DNA of 64,000 nucleotides from Sympetrum striolatum (GCA_947579665.1 OX388345.1:33757849-33821848), one strand, 5' to 3'; positions 46,754-59,544 are shown, counted from the first letter of the stretch. Numbers and translations: made by a program. The notes: generated by a model not told the origin, from the letters alone.

Positions 46754-49700
46754 TTGAAGCCAACTAGCTTCGACCGTGAAAGTCTGAATCACAAAAGCAG
46801 TAGAGCATTATCAGGCTTAGACTTTGCTAAAGGTCAGGAGACAATTCTAAACATATGTTTAGATATAGTAATCGAATCAAATCAGCTTAAAATTTGTAGA
46901 TTGAACTTTCCAATCCCCAAGTTTAAATGCAAAATTTATCTATTCGAATTTATATAACACTTTCGTTTGTAAATTCCAATTTTGAAATATCACCTATGAG
47001 TTCAAACATATGAATCATATATATTTTCAAATTTTAAGGGTTACGTAAATGATTGTTTGGTAATTTTTGAATAAGGGAATAGATGATATCCGCTGGTCAT
47101 TTTCGAAGATAATGAAAAAAATGTTATAGCAGAGGAGTTAAAGTTATCGCTGTCTTCTCCGAACAAGCACAATTTCACGTTTTATCGATTTGTAAAAGGT
47201 ATAAGTAAATTTGACGAATTTTTATCGTTTAGAGATAAATTTATTGCTGTTTATTCTAACGGTCATATTTTTTAATTATGATTATTTTACGACTTTTCTC
47301 AAAACCAAGCTTTAATATATGAACTATGATCAAGTAAATTAAATTGGATTTAAATCTTTCCCATTGTATTGATTGTTGAATGAAATTATTCTTAAGAGAT
47401 TTGAATCGAGTGAAAGTTTTTCTCCTAAATGTAATTGTTGAATAGACTCTAATGTGAAGCGTAATCAAGCGCTGCATTCAACGGCTTTAATAGGTAACCA
47501 GACGAAAGTTAATTTGATTTAAAAATGTCTTAGGGCTAGGATTGCTTTTCATCAGATTTAATTTTTGCAGATTTTCTCAGTATTTATTTATCAAGTAAAC
47601 TTTATTAGTGATAACGGCTTTCTTGTGTCATTAACATAGCTTTTTGGAATTCATTTCGCATTTCATTTTAAGGTCTCTGTTATCTGAACAATCAGAATAA
47701 CGTTTTTAAAAAGATCGAACCTATCTATCAGTATTTATAACACGAACAATTCGTAATTTTAGGTGGAATATTTTCCTTCGGAAATTCGGCTGAACACGGC
47801 GGTTTATTCAGTTATAATTTAATCGCTCAAAATTGAGTTTAAAAGGGAGAAATATTTGTATTTGCGTTAAAATGGCAATGGGAGGTGACGAATAAAGATT
47901 ACCTCTCTTTTTTGTTGACAGATTGATAGGTAGACTTCTATGGTATGGAAAAAGTCGAGCGTAGGCGGATTTTGATTTATAAAAATCATTCCTCGGGTGT
48001 GGATTTTTCGGTCAGTTGTTACCTTCCCTCCCATCGCAGCTTCTTCTCAGCCTTCGACCCCTACATTTGAAACTACGAATCGGAATGATTGCTATCAGCT
48101 ACGCCAGCGCTCGTTAACGAATGAGATTTCCCTGGCAATTAACGTCCGTTAACCGTGTTGCGAGCGCGGAAGATCCACTCTGTCGAAAAATTGAAAGATT
48201 TCCCTCAAAAAAAAATTCTTTTGTTTTCGTACCTCTGATTCAGGTTCCGATACAAAAAATGTATTTAAATTTGAAAGTATTTTCCTCGTAAAAGGTGGAC
48301 AAGAAATGTTTGAATAATATGACTCATCCGTAGAAAGGTATGGTATATGCAAATTTAAATGCAAACTGTTGGAAAAGGGAGATGTTGCGTTGAATTATTT
48401 ATGTTTTCAGTGCCAAGGAAACTCATTGAATTGTCTTAGCTATTTAAAGAAAGAAAAGGTGAGAAGGAGTTATTATTCAAAGTCACAGATTTTCTAAATT
48501 CGTTACGTCATTATAAAAAAGCATTGTCTTATGATTTTATATATTAAAGAAATAGTAAAATGATTCATTGATGTATAGTGAAATAATAAGCAATTCCAAT
48601 TCAACGGTGCATTTGATTTTAGAATTAATACCAAATTAATTAAACTTATGTACGATTTCCAGGCTTTGTTATGAAATTAAGAGGTTCATTCGCGCTTTAC
48701 GTACTTATTATATGACAATGTTGTTGACACTAAACACGCTGAAAAATTTTATGTGATTTAAGTAGTTGCCTTTCTAGCTTCTTCTTGAATATCAACCTAA
48801 TATAATATATACAGATAATATTCCGGTAGAGAGAGAAGCTGTAATAATTTTAAGCTCAATAAATCCAACTGATATTAAAATCTTTGATAATATTCCTAGA
48901 ATTTTTGCATCAATTTTAGTTAGAAATTTTATACCATTGTTTCCCTAAAATGACTATTATCTTTCAATTAAATTACTACCATCAAATCATCAATACTAAA
49001 ACTACACGGAATTATTTTCTTATCGTATTGAGTTTTGCATGTTTGTTACGCAGAAATTAATTGGAATTGCAAGCAGAAGCAGAGGTGCATTCTGGTCCCA
49101 AATTAAGGTCCGCCCATCATTTCGTGTGCAACCCTTTTGAACTCTTTCCCTCCCGTGGACCAATTTGAATGATGTCGTTAGGTGATTAAGAGGAATCCAG
49201 GTGAAGATTTAATAAAGGCGTTGGACCGTCTCTCTATTTCGATTTCCCATCCGTTCCATCACCAGAAATATTTGCTCAACGTTCTCTGCTTCGCTTCGCG
49301 GATTTCCCCTTTAAAGTAAACCGACGGAGATATCGCTCAAAAGAGCGTCTGCCCTTATCAATTAGCACTATCAATCTGATAAGAAACCCCTTCGCATCTT
49401 ATCGATATCATAATTTTTGTTCATTTTCATGCTAAAGGGAATAACGTGCCTTGGGATTAGGAATAAGGCGCCTCTGCCTTAGAGAACTCATTAAATCATT
49501 TAGGTACTATATTTGATCTTTCTCGGCTCACATAGGAATTTCTGATTTCTTGGTCTTAAACATATATATTTAGGGTGAATATGTTTTTATCTAAGGTAAA
49601 AATATTGCTCATGAAATTTGGAAATAGGCTAGTGCTCTATTTTTTTTTAGCTCTTATTCAGCTTTTAATAACTGAAATTTTCATTTAAAAATTCTATTAT

Positions 49701-52700
49701 TATTTTAATACCAAGCTTCTTCCCTAAACCTTTAAGGGTGGCTTAGAAATTTTATGTCTCATTCTTTCTCGCTAATATCTTTTTCTATCGATATATTTAA
49801 ATTTAATAAAATACGTAAAATAACCTGCTCTTTATTTATTCATCAAACGATCTTTATGTTATTAAGTGTTTTTCACATTTATTACTAAAATATCATTATG
49901 TTTGAAGGGTATTAGTTTTTATAACTATTACTTGAGAAGCTCTCACAGCTCAATGGTGTAGTATTCTAGTAAAGTATATATAGAAATATGTAGTAAGGCG
50001 TAAAACCTAAATTAATTATCGAAGGATTCAAAGCCTTATTACTATACGCCTTTCGATTTATTACGAAAGGGATTTAAATGATTTTTCACTAGTGTTTCTA
50101 TATTGCCACGTAATCAAAGACAGAGGTCGACTATTAAATTGATAATAGCTATACAATTAAAAAAACTTACTATGAGAAAATGTTGTAATTAACAATCTCA
50201 AGTTAAATCTGGTGTGATTTCATTTTTAAAATTCTTTATGAAATTAAAATATACTCTCCACAGAATAGTCTGACAACAGTATATTTTAATTCCATAGTGA
50301 TATTTTTGGGAAAATGTGGAATAATCTATTATATATCTTAGAGCATTCACAATCAGAAAATTAGAAGTTCCTTATCAAACTCAAGTGGTAAAATATAAAA
50401 ATAACTATTGAATACAAGAAGTTATAGCCAAGCGAGCAATTAATGGAGAAAATTTTTATATTAATGAATTGGTTGATTTCTGACGTAATATTTAAAGGTT
50501 TATGGTAAATTCATAAATGTTTCTCAAAGTCACCGGATTTAATTGACGATGAGCCCTTAGCGTAAGGAGAGAAAACGTCTTCTTTAGTTTCCTTTTAATT
50601 ACTCTCGCTATAAAGGATTTGGATCTCGCAGTAAGGACGCTCCGCCGTAACAATAGATCTGACCCGAATGGAGGTACGGCAGAGAAAACTAAGTTAAAGC
50701 CCGGAAAAATACCAATTCGTATCCGAAGAGGATACGAATGGAACTCAATTTAAGCCCAAGGAAAGAAAAAATTATAATAACAGAGAAAAAGTTTCTTCTC
50801 GCCAATAGTTTACTGCAACTCTAAAATATCGCTGAAAAATTACCTGTCTTTCACAGCTCCTCTGTATCTAGACATTATTTTCCGCCCCAAAAGGAAAAAT
50901 AGGAATTGAATGAGCTTTAAGATAGATTATTGGAATTATTTGAGAATACTCTTCAACGTTACGTGAATTAATTTCCTAGTTTTTCCGAGTCGTTGAAAGA
51001 TGTCGTTTGTATCCCATTTTTTCTGCCATATTTTTAGCAGTGAGAAAGTTTAGAAAGACATAATGACGAGCTCTAAACGACTAGGTTTTTTGGCAATATT
51101 CCGCGAGACTAACCCATTAAATTATCGTTTTATATCCAAAAGAGTATAGCATTACTTGAGGGAATTTTTTTCTCAACAGTTTAGGAGGAAATCTGAGAAG
51201 AACAAATTTTAAGATCTTCAAATTTAAAATTTTAATTCCGTATCTTTCATTTCGTTTCTTTATACTGAATTTAATTTTTCATTGGCTATTACAATTAATT
51301 CAGTGTTTCTCCAGTTCATAGACAAAAGTAATTAATAGTCACATGAAATACATTTCTGCCGAAATATGCTTGTTTCGAAATTCGGTTTAAAAAATACATT
51401 CATTAGCGGTAAGTATTCAATTACAACCGTTCTGGAATTCTTGGAGTGAATATCTGCTGATCCTTCGGATAGCATAACATTGTAATGAATTTAGATGCAT
51501 AAAAACTAATGTATTCAATTATCCTGGAATTCGAGTTTGCAGTTTGAAATGCCAGTTATCATTTAGGTGAAGAATTAATTGAAATATTTTGCACAACGGT
51601 ATACCAATTTTATGCTCTCATTATTTCAAATTTTCAGTGGATCAATGCTCATCCGAAATTACGAAATAGATAAAATTGGAAGGTTTTAATGAACTTCATT
51701 TCTGTTGCTTTTAACGTCGTTATAAGAAAATTATAAAACCTTTTCGATTCTATGCAATATGAAATAAGCCTATTAATTATGCCCTCCATTATGAAGCGTA
51801 GCTAATTGAAGGCATTTTTTGGAATTGTCGTTTTAAAATAGCTATATGCATATATAAAAGTTCTAAAACTCTGCGTGAGATCGATTTTTATAAGCATCAA
51901 TAATATTTACAAAACTAGAATATTACTCAATGAAACACATAAGATAAAAATACATTTTTTAGTGATTTGGGAATCCTATTGGTATCGTTGACTTCGATAT
52001 CACGTTGCATATTTCATAAATATGGTATGAATGAAAGGTAAAGCATATTTCATAGTGAAATCCTGCGAAATAATCATCCAGCTATGTCTTGAAGGTTTGC
52101 TAAATTTCAGCACTTACAATTATTCATATTTACTTTATCATCAATAGGTCAATAGTCATCAACGTCAAACGCGGGAAATGTAATAGAAGACTTTGTGCTA
52201 TTCTGTACGTTGAACGAAGGCAGTTGAAAGAGTAGACATAATATATAAAGTCTCGTTTCTTATTATGTTTTGCCGAAACTGCACAAATTTCATCATTAAA
52301 TTGATATTTGAATGTGAAATTATACCTATACTGCTGTCCATCATTCCTTCTATACATATTAATACATCAAAAGAATAGTTATTGCGAATTTATGACATTA
52401 TTGCGTAATGTAAGTTTATAATAATTATTCAATAAAAACGAGATCAATAGTACTTCATCACAGTAAACACATTATGCGATGAAATAAAATCACAGATTCG
52501 TCTTAGCATAAATTTTCTTATCCTCTACGTTAAAAATAGCGAATTAATGAAGAAAGCAGGTGATAAACTTTAGAACGTTTTCCTTTGAGTACTCAGAATT
52601 TCTCTCCAGGTAAAGGAATCGCTCGGATGGAATTCGCTTTAAATCAGAGTCTGATAACTGTGAGTCCATTGAGAGCGACACCTCTCCAAAGAGGAGGCCC

Positions 52701-53392
52701 TTTCCTTCCCTTTAAGGATACGAGATTAGCGCGTAACGTAACATATCGGGACAGCCGCGCCTTGGAGGCTAACCTCGGGTAATCTGTTAATCAGCTTAGT
52801 CACCTTCGGGGGAAAGAGCGGGACAATGTAAGAAGCAATACGTTTAGGGTGCCATCCCAGGGAAGGGTTTCATCCCACGGAAAGAAAAACAAAAGGGAAA
52901 GTTTGGAGAGGGCATCAAAGGGACGGAGCATGACGTGGACTGTGATCGTTTGCATTAAGCGCAAGAATACGTGTCCCTAATGGACGAAACCCATTTACCC
53001 GTGGATGCACCGACGTCCTACTCTCAGTGATACAAAAGATGACTCCGCTGACCTCTGCCCATTGAGACTTTCAACTTATCGGAACTAATTAATAATTATT
53101 TCCTGAGTGCAGCGGCTGGAATTCGCTCCTTTTTGGAGGCAGTTGACTGCTAGCTTGCTGTTGTAAATGTGAAAGTTTTCATTAGGAAAACTAGTTTATT
53201 ATTCTTCGTTTTCTTCCGTGTTTCTATTTATTTCGTTGTATCCATCTTTCATATTCGAGAAAAGATTATTAATTCTAATAAAATTCGGGTCTTCTAAAGC
53301 TATATGTCTTCGGAGATGTTCGAAATGTAATTTTACTTTGCACGAGAAAGCCTGCGCCTCAATATTTATTAATTCTATTTTGAATGGAGAGA
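46754..53392. other. Long noncoding stretch
   Basis: Mostly AT-rich. GC-richer patches lie at 48000-48200, 49080-49420 and 52600-53060. At 49354-49403 three GATA-type sites (CTTATC, GATAAG, CTTATC) lie within 50 bases beside a CAATTAG homeodomain-type core. A small hairpin ATTCGTATCC-GAAGA-GGATACGAAT is at 50715-50739. No gene was recognised. Confidence 0.4.
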
Positions 53393-53623
53393 GGTATATA
53401 ATTTTCCACACTTGTTCATTCGGAAAGTACTGGTTTCAGCAGGTCATGCCATCATTAGGTCTCAACAAATACAAAACTTTTGTTATTATTTTCGGGATTT
53501 TTCGTTGAATGCTGTCTTATGGATTTCTATGGAACTTTTTTATGGATTTTTTGAGATCTGATGATGGCATGATCTACTGAAACCGGTATTTTCCGAATAA
53601 ACCAGAGTGGAAAATTGTATACC
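53393..53623. mobile_element. Hairpin element with AAACCGGT motif, copy at 53.4 kb
   Basis: The ends 53393-53466 and 53551-53623 are inverted copies of about 74 bases with scattered mismatches. From the outside in, each arm reads GGTATAnAATTTTCCAC, TTCATTCGGAAA, TACYGGTTTCAG, GGTCATGCCATCAT, TCTCAA. Seen from the centre, both arms read GATGATGGCATGAT...CTGAAACCGGTA. The 84-base centre is noncoding. It looks like a non-autonomous foldback element; the target duplication is not clear. Confidence 0.7.
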
Positions 53624-53902
53624 TTTCTTTATTTAGTGTGAACTAAATCTGAGCCGCCTCTGTAGATTTTGGTTATATTTTCATTATAATGGGTAAATTA
53701 TTGCATTTCCTTCATTTATTGCTCTCCTATTATATTTTTCATCTATATTATGGTAATTATTATTAAGTGAAAAATTTAAGTGAAACATCCTAGAATTCTT
53801 TGTGTTCTAAAATTAATTTATTGAATATGAGACGTAATATAGCCGAAATACATTTATAATTCATTCTTATTTCGTTAAATAAATAAATTCTGTCCAACTT
53901 AA

Positions 53903-54024
53903 ATTAAATTAATCTAATAAAATTCAGTCTCTGGCGATGTCTTGTGGAAATACGTCATGATGAAGAATAACAATTTGTACTTGTGGAAAAAGTACAAATT
54001 GTTATTCTTCATTAAATTAATCTA
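53903..54024. repeat. Hairpin insertion bracketed by 14-base direct repeats
   Basis: ATTAAATTAATCTA occurs at 53903-53916 and 54011-54024. Between them lies a perfect inverted repeat with 23-base arms (53960-53982 and 53990-54012) and a 7-base loop. CTTGTGGAAA also occurs twice within the insert (about 53941 and 53980). The right arm overlaps the second direct repeat by two bases. The pattern fits either an insertion or a template-switch event. Confidence 0.8.
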
Positions 54025-57000
54025 TTTCTAACGTGGTATTCTGACAAATTTACTTAACATAAATCATTTTCTCTTGTATGAAACATTGATAAATAAGATT
54101 TTCACCGAAAACAGAGTAATATTTCACTATAACAGAAACTTTTGACATTTTTTGTTCTTCATGTACGGATCCGATGTTTAATTAACTTATCTCTCATCGA
54201 ATTTTCCGTTATTTGAGAGCGTAAATTTTAGCCCAGGCTCAAGGAACGTATTTCATTGCCTCTTTGATTGCGATTTCCTTTCATTTTCCGAGCAATAAAT
54301 CACACTCGATTGTCAACGGTTTTACAAATGGGTGTCCATTTTCTGAAAACTCAAAAGAAGCATAATTCACCCAATGAACCTTAATTGATTTCAGACTAAA
54401 TCCTGCGTAAATTAGATGAATCACTTCACCAAGATATTTCCTTCCATTTGTGAATGATTTGTACTTGGGGTACGGGAGGACTTGATGAGATCCATATCAC
54501 AGCGTAGAACTTCTCGATGAATGCAGAGAAAGGTTATTTATAGTTTATTAATGAAATAGCAACCGTAAAAATCTTCTTAAAGTTACGATTACTGTATGAA
54601 TTGCATATAACATATTGACATTTTCTTGACGTTTATGTTGTGTTTAGAGAGCGTTACGGCTGAAAGGGAGTAAATTCAGTGTAATAACTCCATTAGCAAA
54701 TGATTTCGGATGATCGTAAATTACATGAGCAACTTAAAACCAATTTAATAGTATACTTAAAGTATTGTAATAAAATAATCTTTGGAAGAATATAATTCCT
54801 AGGAAAAACCTATTCAACATTTGAATGCACAATTTTCATGTCACCCATCTGTGAGCACCTAATCGTGTTATAAAGAAATAACAGTACTTGAAAAGGTTGG
54901 CGAATTTTAGAAATTCTTCATTTAGCAGCTTTATTTCTGTGCGTTTCGGGATCGTAAAGCTTATACCATATAAAACTGAACAAATTCTTTTCAAGTAATT
55001 TCTAGTTAATTTTTAAATCTAATATTTGCTGATAATTCTCTCTCAAATGAAGATATCAACCATAATTTTAGTCGCTTCAATTTTAAAGGCGTTAAAAATA
55101 ATTAAATTTTAGATTCATTCAAAGAATAAGTCAATTTTTTACTTATAGTACTCTTGAGAATTATTTTAAACTGAATGTTTGTCATTGACTTTAATTTTAC
55201 ATTCCAATGATACTATTCACTGGTTCCTTGAGATAGTATGCCTTGCTTATTGCTGAGATTGTTATATGCTATTAATATTAAAGAAAGTATCATTGGATAT
55301 GACTTTGGATGAAAATACTGACTTAGTACATATTTTCAGGGATTACTAAGTCATCGAATTTATATTTTATCATTCCGAATACGTTTTTCATTGTGTATTA
55401 AATTGATTTTGTTCATTCGTTAAAATAATGAAAAGAAATTTCATTTTGCAGTTAAGAACTTGTCAATATAAAAATTCTAAAATTGAGTTTCTGCTGATAT
55501 GAATGAGAATTCAATATTTAATTTCACCAAAAATGTATGAATGTATGAATATGTTGAGGAATGACCAAAGTTTAGCAAGGGTGATTTTAATTTACCCGGC
55601 ATTGAATTTACAAAAAATGGCCTTCAAATAAAAATGTCATCCGTTTCTCCGATAATATTTCTAATGGGATCTGTATCCTATGAAAAATTTTGTTTGAACG
55701 GCGTATTTTTTGCGCGTTTTTCTTGACATTTTGTCGAACATTGGGACTTACTCTCTCGATATCACCGATGGATTTCTGTCTCAGAAGTCTTTCTCGATTT
55801 GCAGAGGAGGCTTTGATGTCTCAAGAGATACAACCGATTCCCCTCTCTTTCATTTCCTCCCTTACTAGGTTACCATTGTGACGTGTACGTATCAACACAT
55901 TCGGATATCTTCCCACTACGTTTCGATACAGCCCTTTATCTGTGATTATGTAGTGCACAGAAGCTTTTCAATAATCCTCAGCTGCTACTTCATCCTAATC
56001 TTGCAACACACATTCAAATTGACAACTTAAACTCCGAAAATATTAAAAAATAAAAAAAGGTTTTATCGCAGACAATTCAAAATGTCATCGAGATCTTAAA
56101 CTGCCTTCCTATACTAGATATTTTGAATCTACTACGACCAAAGAATTATTCAGATAATGCTACATAGAATCAGGAATCGCTGTTTAAAATATTTAATAAT
56201 ATTTTCTTATTTGTATCTTTGCTGCAATATAGAAACATCCACATTCAAGATATATATATATATGTTGGAAGAGAATGATAGATGGAATGTGAATCCCAAA
56301 TTTGAAAAAGATGTTGCTGTATAGAGTATAGCTATATGTATTATATGTATAAAGTGGGGAAAATTCGAGGAAAGAAGTTGAATAGTTCTGTAAATGACAG
56401 ATATCTAGACTACAGTTCACAAGAGGCATCACAGTAAGTGTCGTAGCAATAAATATGGTATTATAATTATATTTTTGTTACCCAGAAAGAATAATATCAA
56501 AACCTCCATGCGTTTAATTGGCCAAAAAAATAAAGTGGGTCTTTTGGATTTAATTAAGGTCTGGAGGAATCGTTTTGAATAAAATTGTGCACATTTTCAG
56601 AGATACGCGGCTTCAGTATGAGATATTTTAGAGCACGAATGAATAATCCCTACTATTATTGGATGAAATAGATGAATAATTGATTAATATTGGATGTAAT
56701 ACATCCATTTAATGTGTCTGTATATTTATGTTTAGTCTTTCAAAAATCAAAGATCGATGGCACGAAAGGATATCATCTTGCGCCATTTCGTGCAGAATTT
56801 TGGTATGGAAATCAAATGATATAAGAATATCGATGTTACGACTTTTATATTAAACGATGAATTTTCGCCGAAGGTATGGAGAAATCCATGAGGTGGACGC
56901 ATCATGTTTTGGTCGTAGGGATAATATATTCCCAGGAAGTCGTCGAATCGGAATATTTCATCATTCGAAAAAGGTCTCAGCCTTTGCGTAGGGGGAGAGT

Positions 57001-58355
57001 ATCGGAAGATGAGTTGAGACAGAAGGATGTACGGAGATTGAAAATGTATCGTGAGAGGAATAGAGTGGAAAAGGAATCGACAGACACGTGGACAGAAAAA
57101 CAGAGATTTACAAGTACCAATCATAGCGAAGACGCTTAGTGAATTGGGAAAGATTTCAATATTCATGGGTTTGTATATCATTCTATAAATTCTCCCAATA
57201 CGATTTAGTACTATTTTGGTTTATTTCCATATTTTCCCATTCCAAAATGAACTTATATGTCAACTCGATCTCGTAGCATTCCTCAGCATGTTTTAAGTTT
57301 TTAAGCCTGAGTTAACAGGCTTTACTGAGGAAGAATCTTTGATAGGTACAGTAATTCGTGTCTTGTCTACATTAAGTTATGAACAAATAAAACTTTGGAC
57401 TATGGAAACTTTGCAATAAAAAGATTAAGAATCCCAGTCTCAATATGTTGGCCATCCTCAATATTAGGAATAACTTTAATTTCTGTATTGCGAGAGCCAA
57501 CATTATAATGAGGTATATAACGAAATTTAACTTGTATAATTTAGTATTACAGGTTATAATATCACAGAAATTATGGATGTTTCTAAATAGTTTCCTCATC
57601 GGTTTGAGAACTGCATTGCAATTCATGAGCCATCTTCATCAAAGTAATTTTGCTAAAAAGTAATTTATAATTACAAATATTAATATTCTTATCACGGAAT
57701 TTTCAACAGTCACAAATTATTTCGCTTATTGATACATGTATACTATGAATAGTAGGTTAGGCATTTGAGAATCGTATGCATATCTAGAGCTTATTTGCGG
57801 CATTTAGCTAGGAGAGGCTCGAGAGATTTCACTCCGGTTCAATAAAAACCTCAAATATTTGTTCCAGTTTCCCTTTTACCACCAATATCGAACCGATTCG
57901 TTTAGATTATTCAATATTGTAATTATTCATTCCGAAAAGTTTCCAGTATTTGTGACTTTATATTCAATTTAATAAAATTTTAGTGTTGCACATGAACGGT
58001 AAATGTATTTACATTCACATACAATTATTATGACAATCGAAGCTCGGGAAGGAAATATAGGTTTCCAGTTTATTTGAATAAATTTACTAATTTCAGCTTG
58101 AAGAGTTTTATTTTTATTTTTCGGTTTGGATTCGATTTCAGTCCGGTAATAATGACGTTTAGTTCGATGTTTATCTCAATTAGGATTCGAAAATGACTTG
58201 TTATCATAGTCAAATTACTTAAGTTGCATTAGAAACCTTAATAATGATATCGCAATAAAAAGATAACAAAAAACGATCCGTGACAAATTACGCAGAGTGA
58301 ACTTGGCTCTCTTTAGATGCAAGGAACGAAAATTTGGAACACGGCTGTTAATGAA
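54025..58355. other. AT-rich noncoding stretch
   Basis: A short (AT)n run lies at about 56250-56262. Open frames at 56747-57181 (minus) and 56876-57139 (plus) overlap each other and resemble nothing known. No repeat family or RNA gene was recognised. Confidence 0.45.
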
Positions 58356-58391
58356 TTATAAGTTTAAAAGCTCTAATACCCATCTTTGTCG

Positions 58392-59363
58392 CCCTGTTGA
58401 AAATTTTCCTAGGCTCATATAGGTATTCCTATTGGTTTATGTTGGTTTTCATCTTCTTATATTGGTTTCTATATTGTTTCCTATTGGTAACTTTGTTGGT
58501 TTGTATTGGTATTAGGAAGCTTGGAATTCGCTTATTGGAACGTTTTATAGCATCTTATTGGTACCTATTGGTATTCTGTTGTGTCTTCATTGATGTATAT
58601 GTTACACCCCAAACGTGTATTTGCCCATTTCATGAAATGGGCAGGCGCTTTGCCCAATTCATGAAGTGGGCAGAAATTGTCCATTTCATGAATTGGGCAA
58701 TTACACGTTTGGGGTGACAGGAACCGTACCTACCCTACTCAACCCATCGGCTCCGCGCATATTTCACGATTTGTAGCGGAGATTAATTAATTAATTAAAT
58801 ATGCGCGGCGCCGATGGGTTGAGTAGGGTAGGTAGGGTTCCTGTCACCCCAAACGTGTAATTGCCCAATTCATGAAATGTGCAACTTTTGCCCATTTTAT
58901 GAATTGGGCAAAAGAGTTGCCCATTTCATGAAATGGGCAATTACACGTTTGGGGTGTAACATATATAAGTATAAGGAAGCTTGCTTTTCTTATTGGATTC
59001 CGGCACATTGGAGAATGTTCCTGAGTTACATATATCAATGAACATTAGAAGAGTTTATGGAACTTAAACGCCTTTCGTAAACTATTATTTAGTTTCTAAA
59101 ATGTATTCGTGAAATTCAAGATCACTTTCGATCAAGATTAACCATTAGAAAATCAATAGGAATATCAGTAGAAAACCACTAGGAAAGCAATAGAAATATA
59201 TACAGAAACCAGTAGGATTTCGTTTAAAACCAATAGGAAAACAATAGGATTTCGTTTAAACCAATAGAAACCATTGGCCAAAACCCTATAGGAAACCAAT
59301 AGGATTTGTTTTAGAAATGTATTGGAAAATTTTATTGGAAACCATTAAGTATTTCCACTAGGG
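58392..59363. mobile_element. Foldback element with CCTATTGGTTTC subrepeats and CG target duplication
   Basis: The ends are CCCTGTTGAAAAT at 58392 and, inverted, CCCTAGTGGAAAT at 59363 (10 of 13 identical). The left arm (to about 58590) carries many degenerate copies of CCTATTGGTTTC; the right arm (about 59130-59345) carries them in the opposite orientation, so the whole folds back. CG at 58390-58391 and at 59364-59365 flanks the element, while MITE-A copy 1 has a single CG there, giving a 2-bp target duplication. No coding sequence is present. Subrepeats in the inverted arms recall Drosophila FB elements in layout only; the superfamily is unknown. It contains the 370-bp palindromic element. 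Confidence 0.75.
58596..58965. mobile_element. 370-bp palindrome-within-palindrome element
   Basis: The outer ends TATATGTTACACCCC and GGGGTGTAACATATA are perfect inverted repeats. CACCCCAAACGTGTA occurs four times in alternating orientation (58605, 58702, 58845, 58942), bounding two modules. Each module is itself an inverted repeat of GCCCATTTCATGAAATGGGC-like palindromes. The modules are joined by two 54-base inverted arms (58711-58764 and 58797-58850, two mismatches) around a 32-base centre containing AATTAATTAATTAATT. TA flanks TGTTACACCCC on both sides, compatible with a Tc1/mariner-type TA target, but this is inference. There is no coding capacity. Confidence 0.85.
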
Positions 59364-59471
59364 CGGCTTTCCTCACCTACTTTACCGGTATTCGGAGACA
59401 ACAGAAAGGCTTGGATTACCGATCTTTCAATGTAGTTTTCAAAAGCGATGCTATCATCCCCAAGGGATACT

Positions 59472-59521
59472 TTATTGCCCATTATGATTATAGCATATTT
59501 ATTGCCCATTATGATTATAGC
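59472..59521 (+). repeat. Two-copy tandem repeat, 27-base unit
   Basis: TTATTGCCCATTATGATTAT plus a short tail occurs twice in direct orientation, with ATTGCCC at 59474 and 59501. It lies inside the right part of MITE-A copy 2 and replaces the hairpin interior seen in copy 1. Confidence 0.85.
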
Positions 59522-59544
59522 TATTGGAGATTTTAAACTTCCAA

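Larger units (their letters stand above)
58356..59544. mobile_element. MITE-A copy 2, split by a foldback element
   Basis: The left end AAGTTTAAAAGCTCTAATA (about 58360) and right end TATTGGAGATTTTAAACTT (to about 59540) are the inverted ends seen in MITE-A copy 1. The left part ends in CATCTTTGTCG (to 58391) and resumes after the insertion as CGGCTTTCCTC...ACCGGTATTCGGAGA (from 59364). In the uninterrupted copy 1 these pieces are contiguous as CTTTGTCGGCGTTCCTC...ACCGGTATTCCGAGA (about 4541-4581). The interior beyond that differs and contains a short tandem repeat. Confidence 0.75.

Noticed and set aside
56747..57181. 144-codon minus-strand frame
   Set aside because: Phe/Ser/Ile-rich with no domain and a competing plus-strand frame at 56876-57139; most likely chance.
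58604..58956. Regularly repeated units that could suggest a CRISPR-like array
   Set aside because: The units alternate in orientation and are self-complementary, which fits a palindromic transposon; the context is eukaryotic and no direct-repeat and spacer pattern exists.
58844..59038. Repeated peptide-like frames (FHEMGN, FMNWA) across the palindromic element
   Set aside because: They are translations of the TTCATGAAATGGGCA palindrome on both strands, not a protein; coordinates are listed high to low because the frame is on the minus strand.
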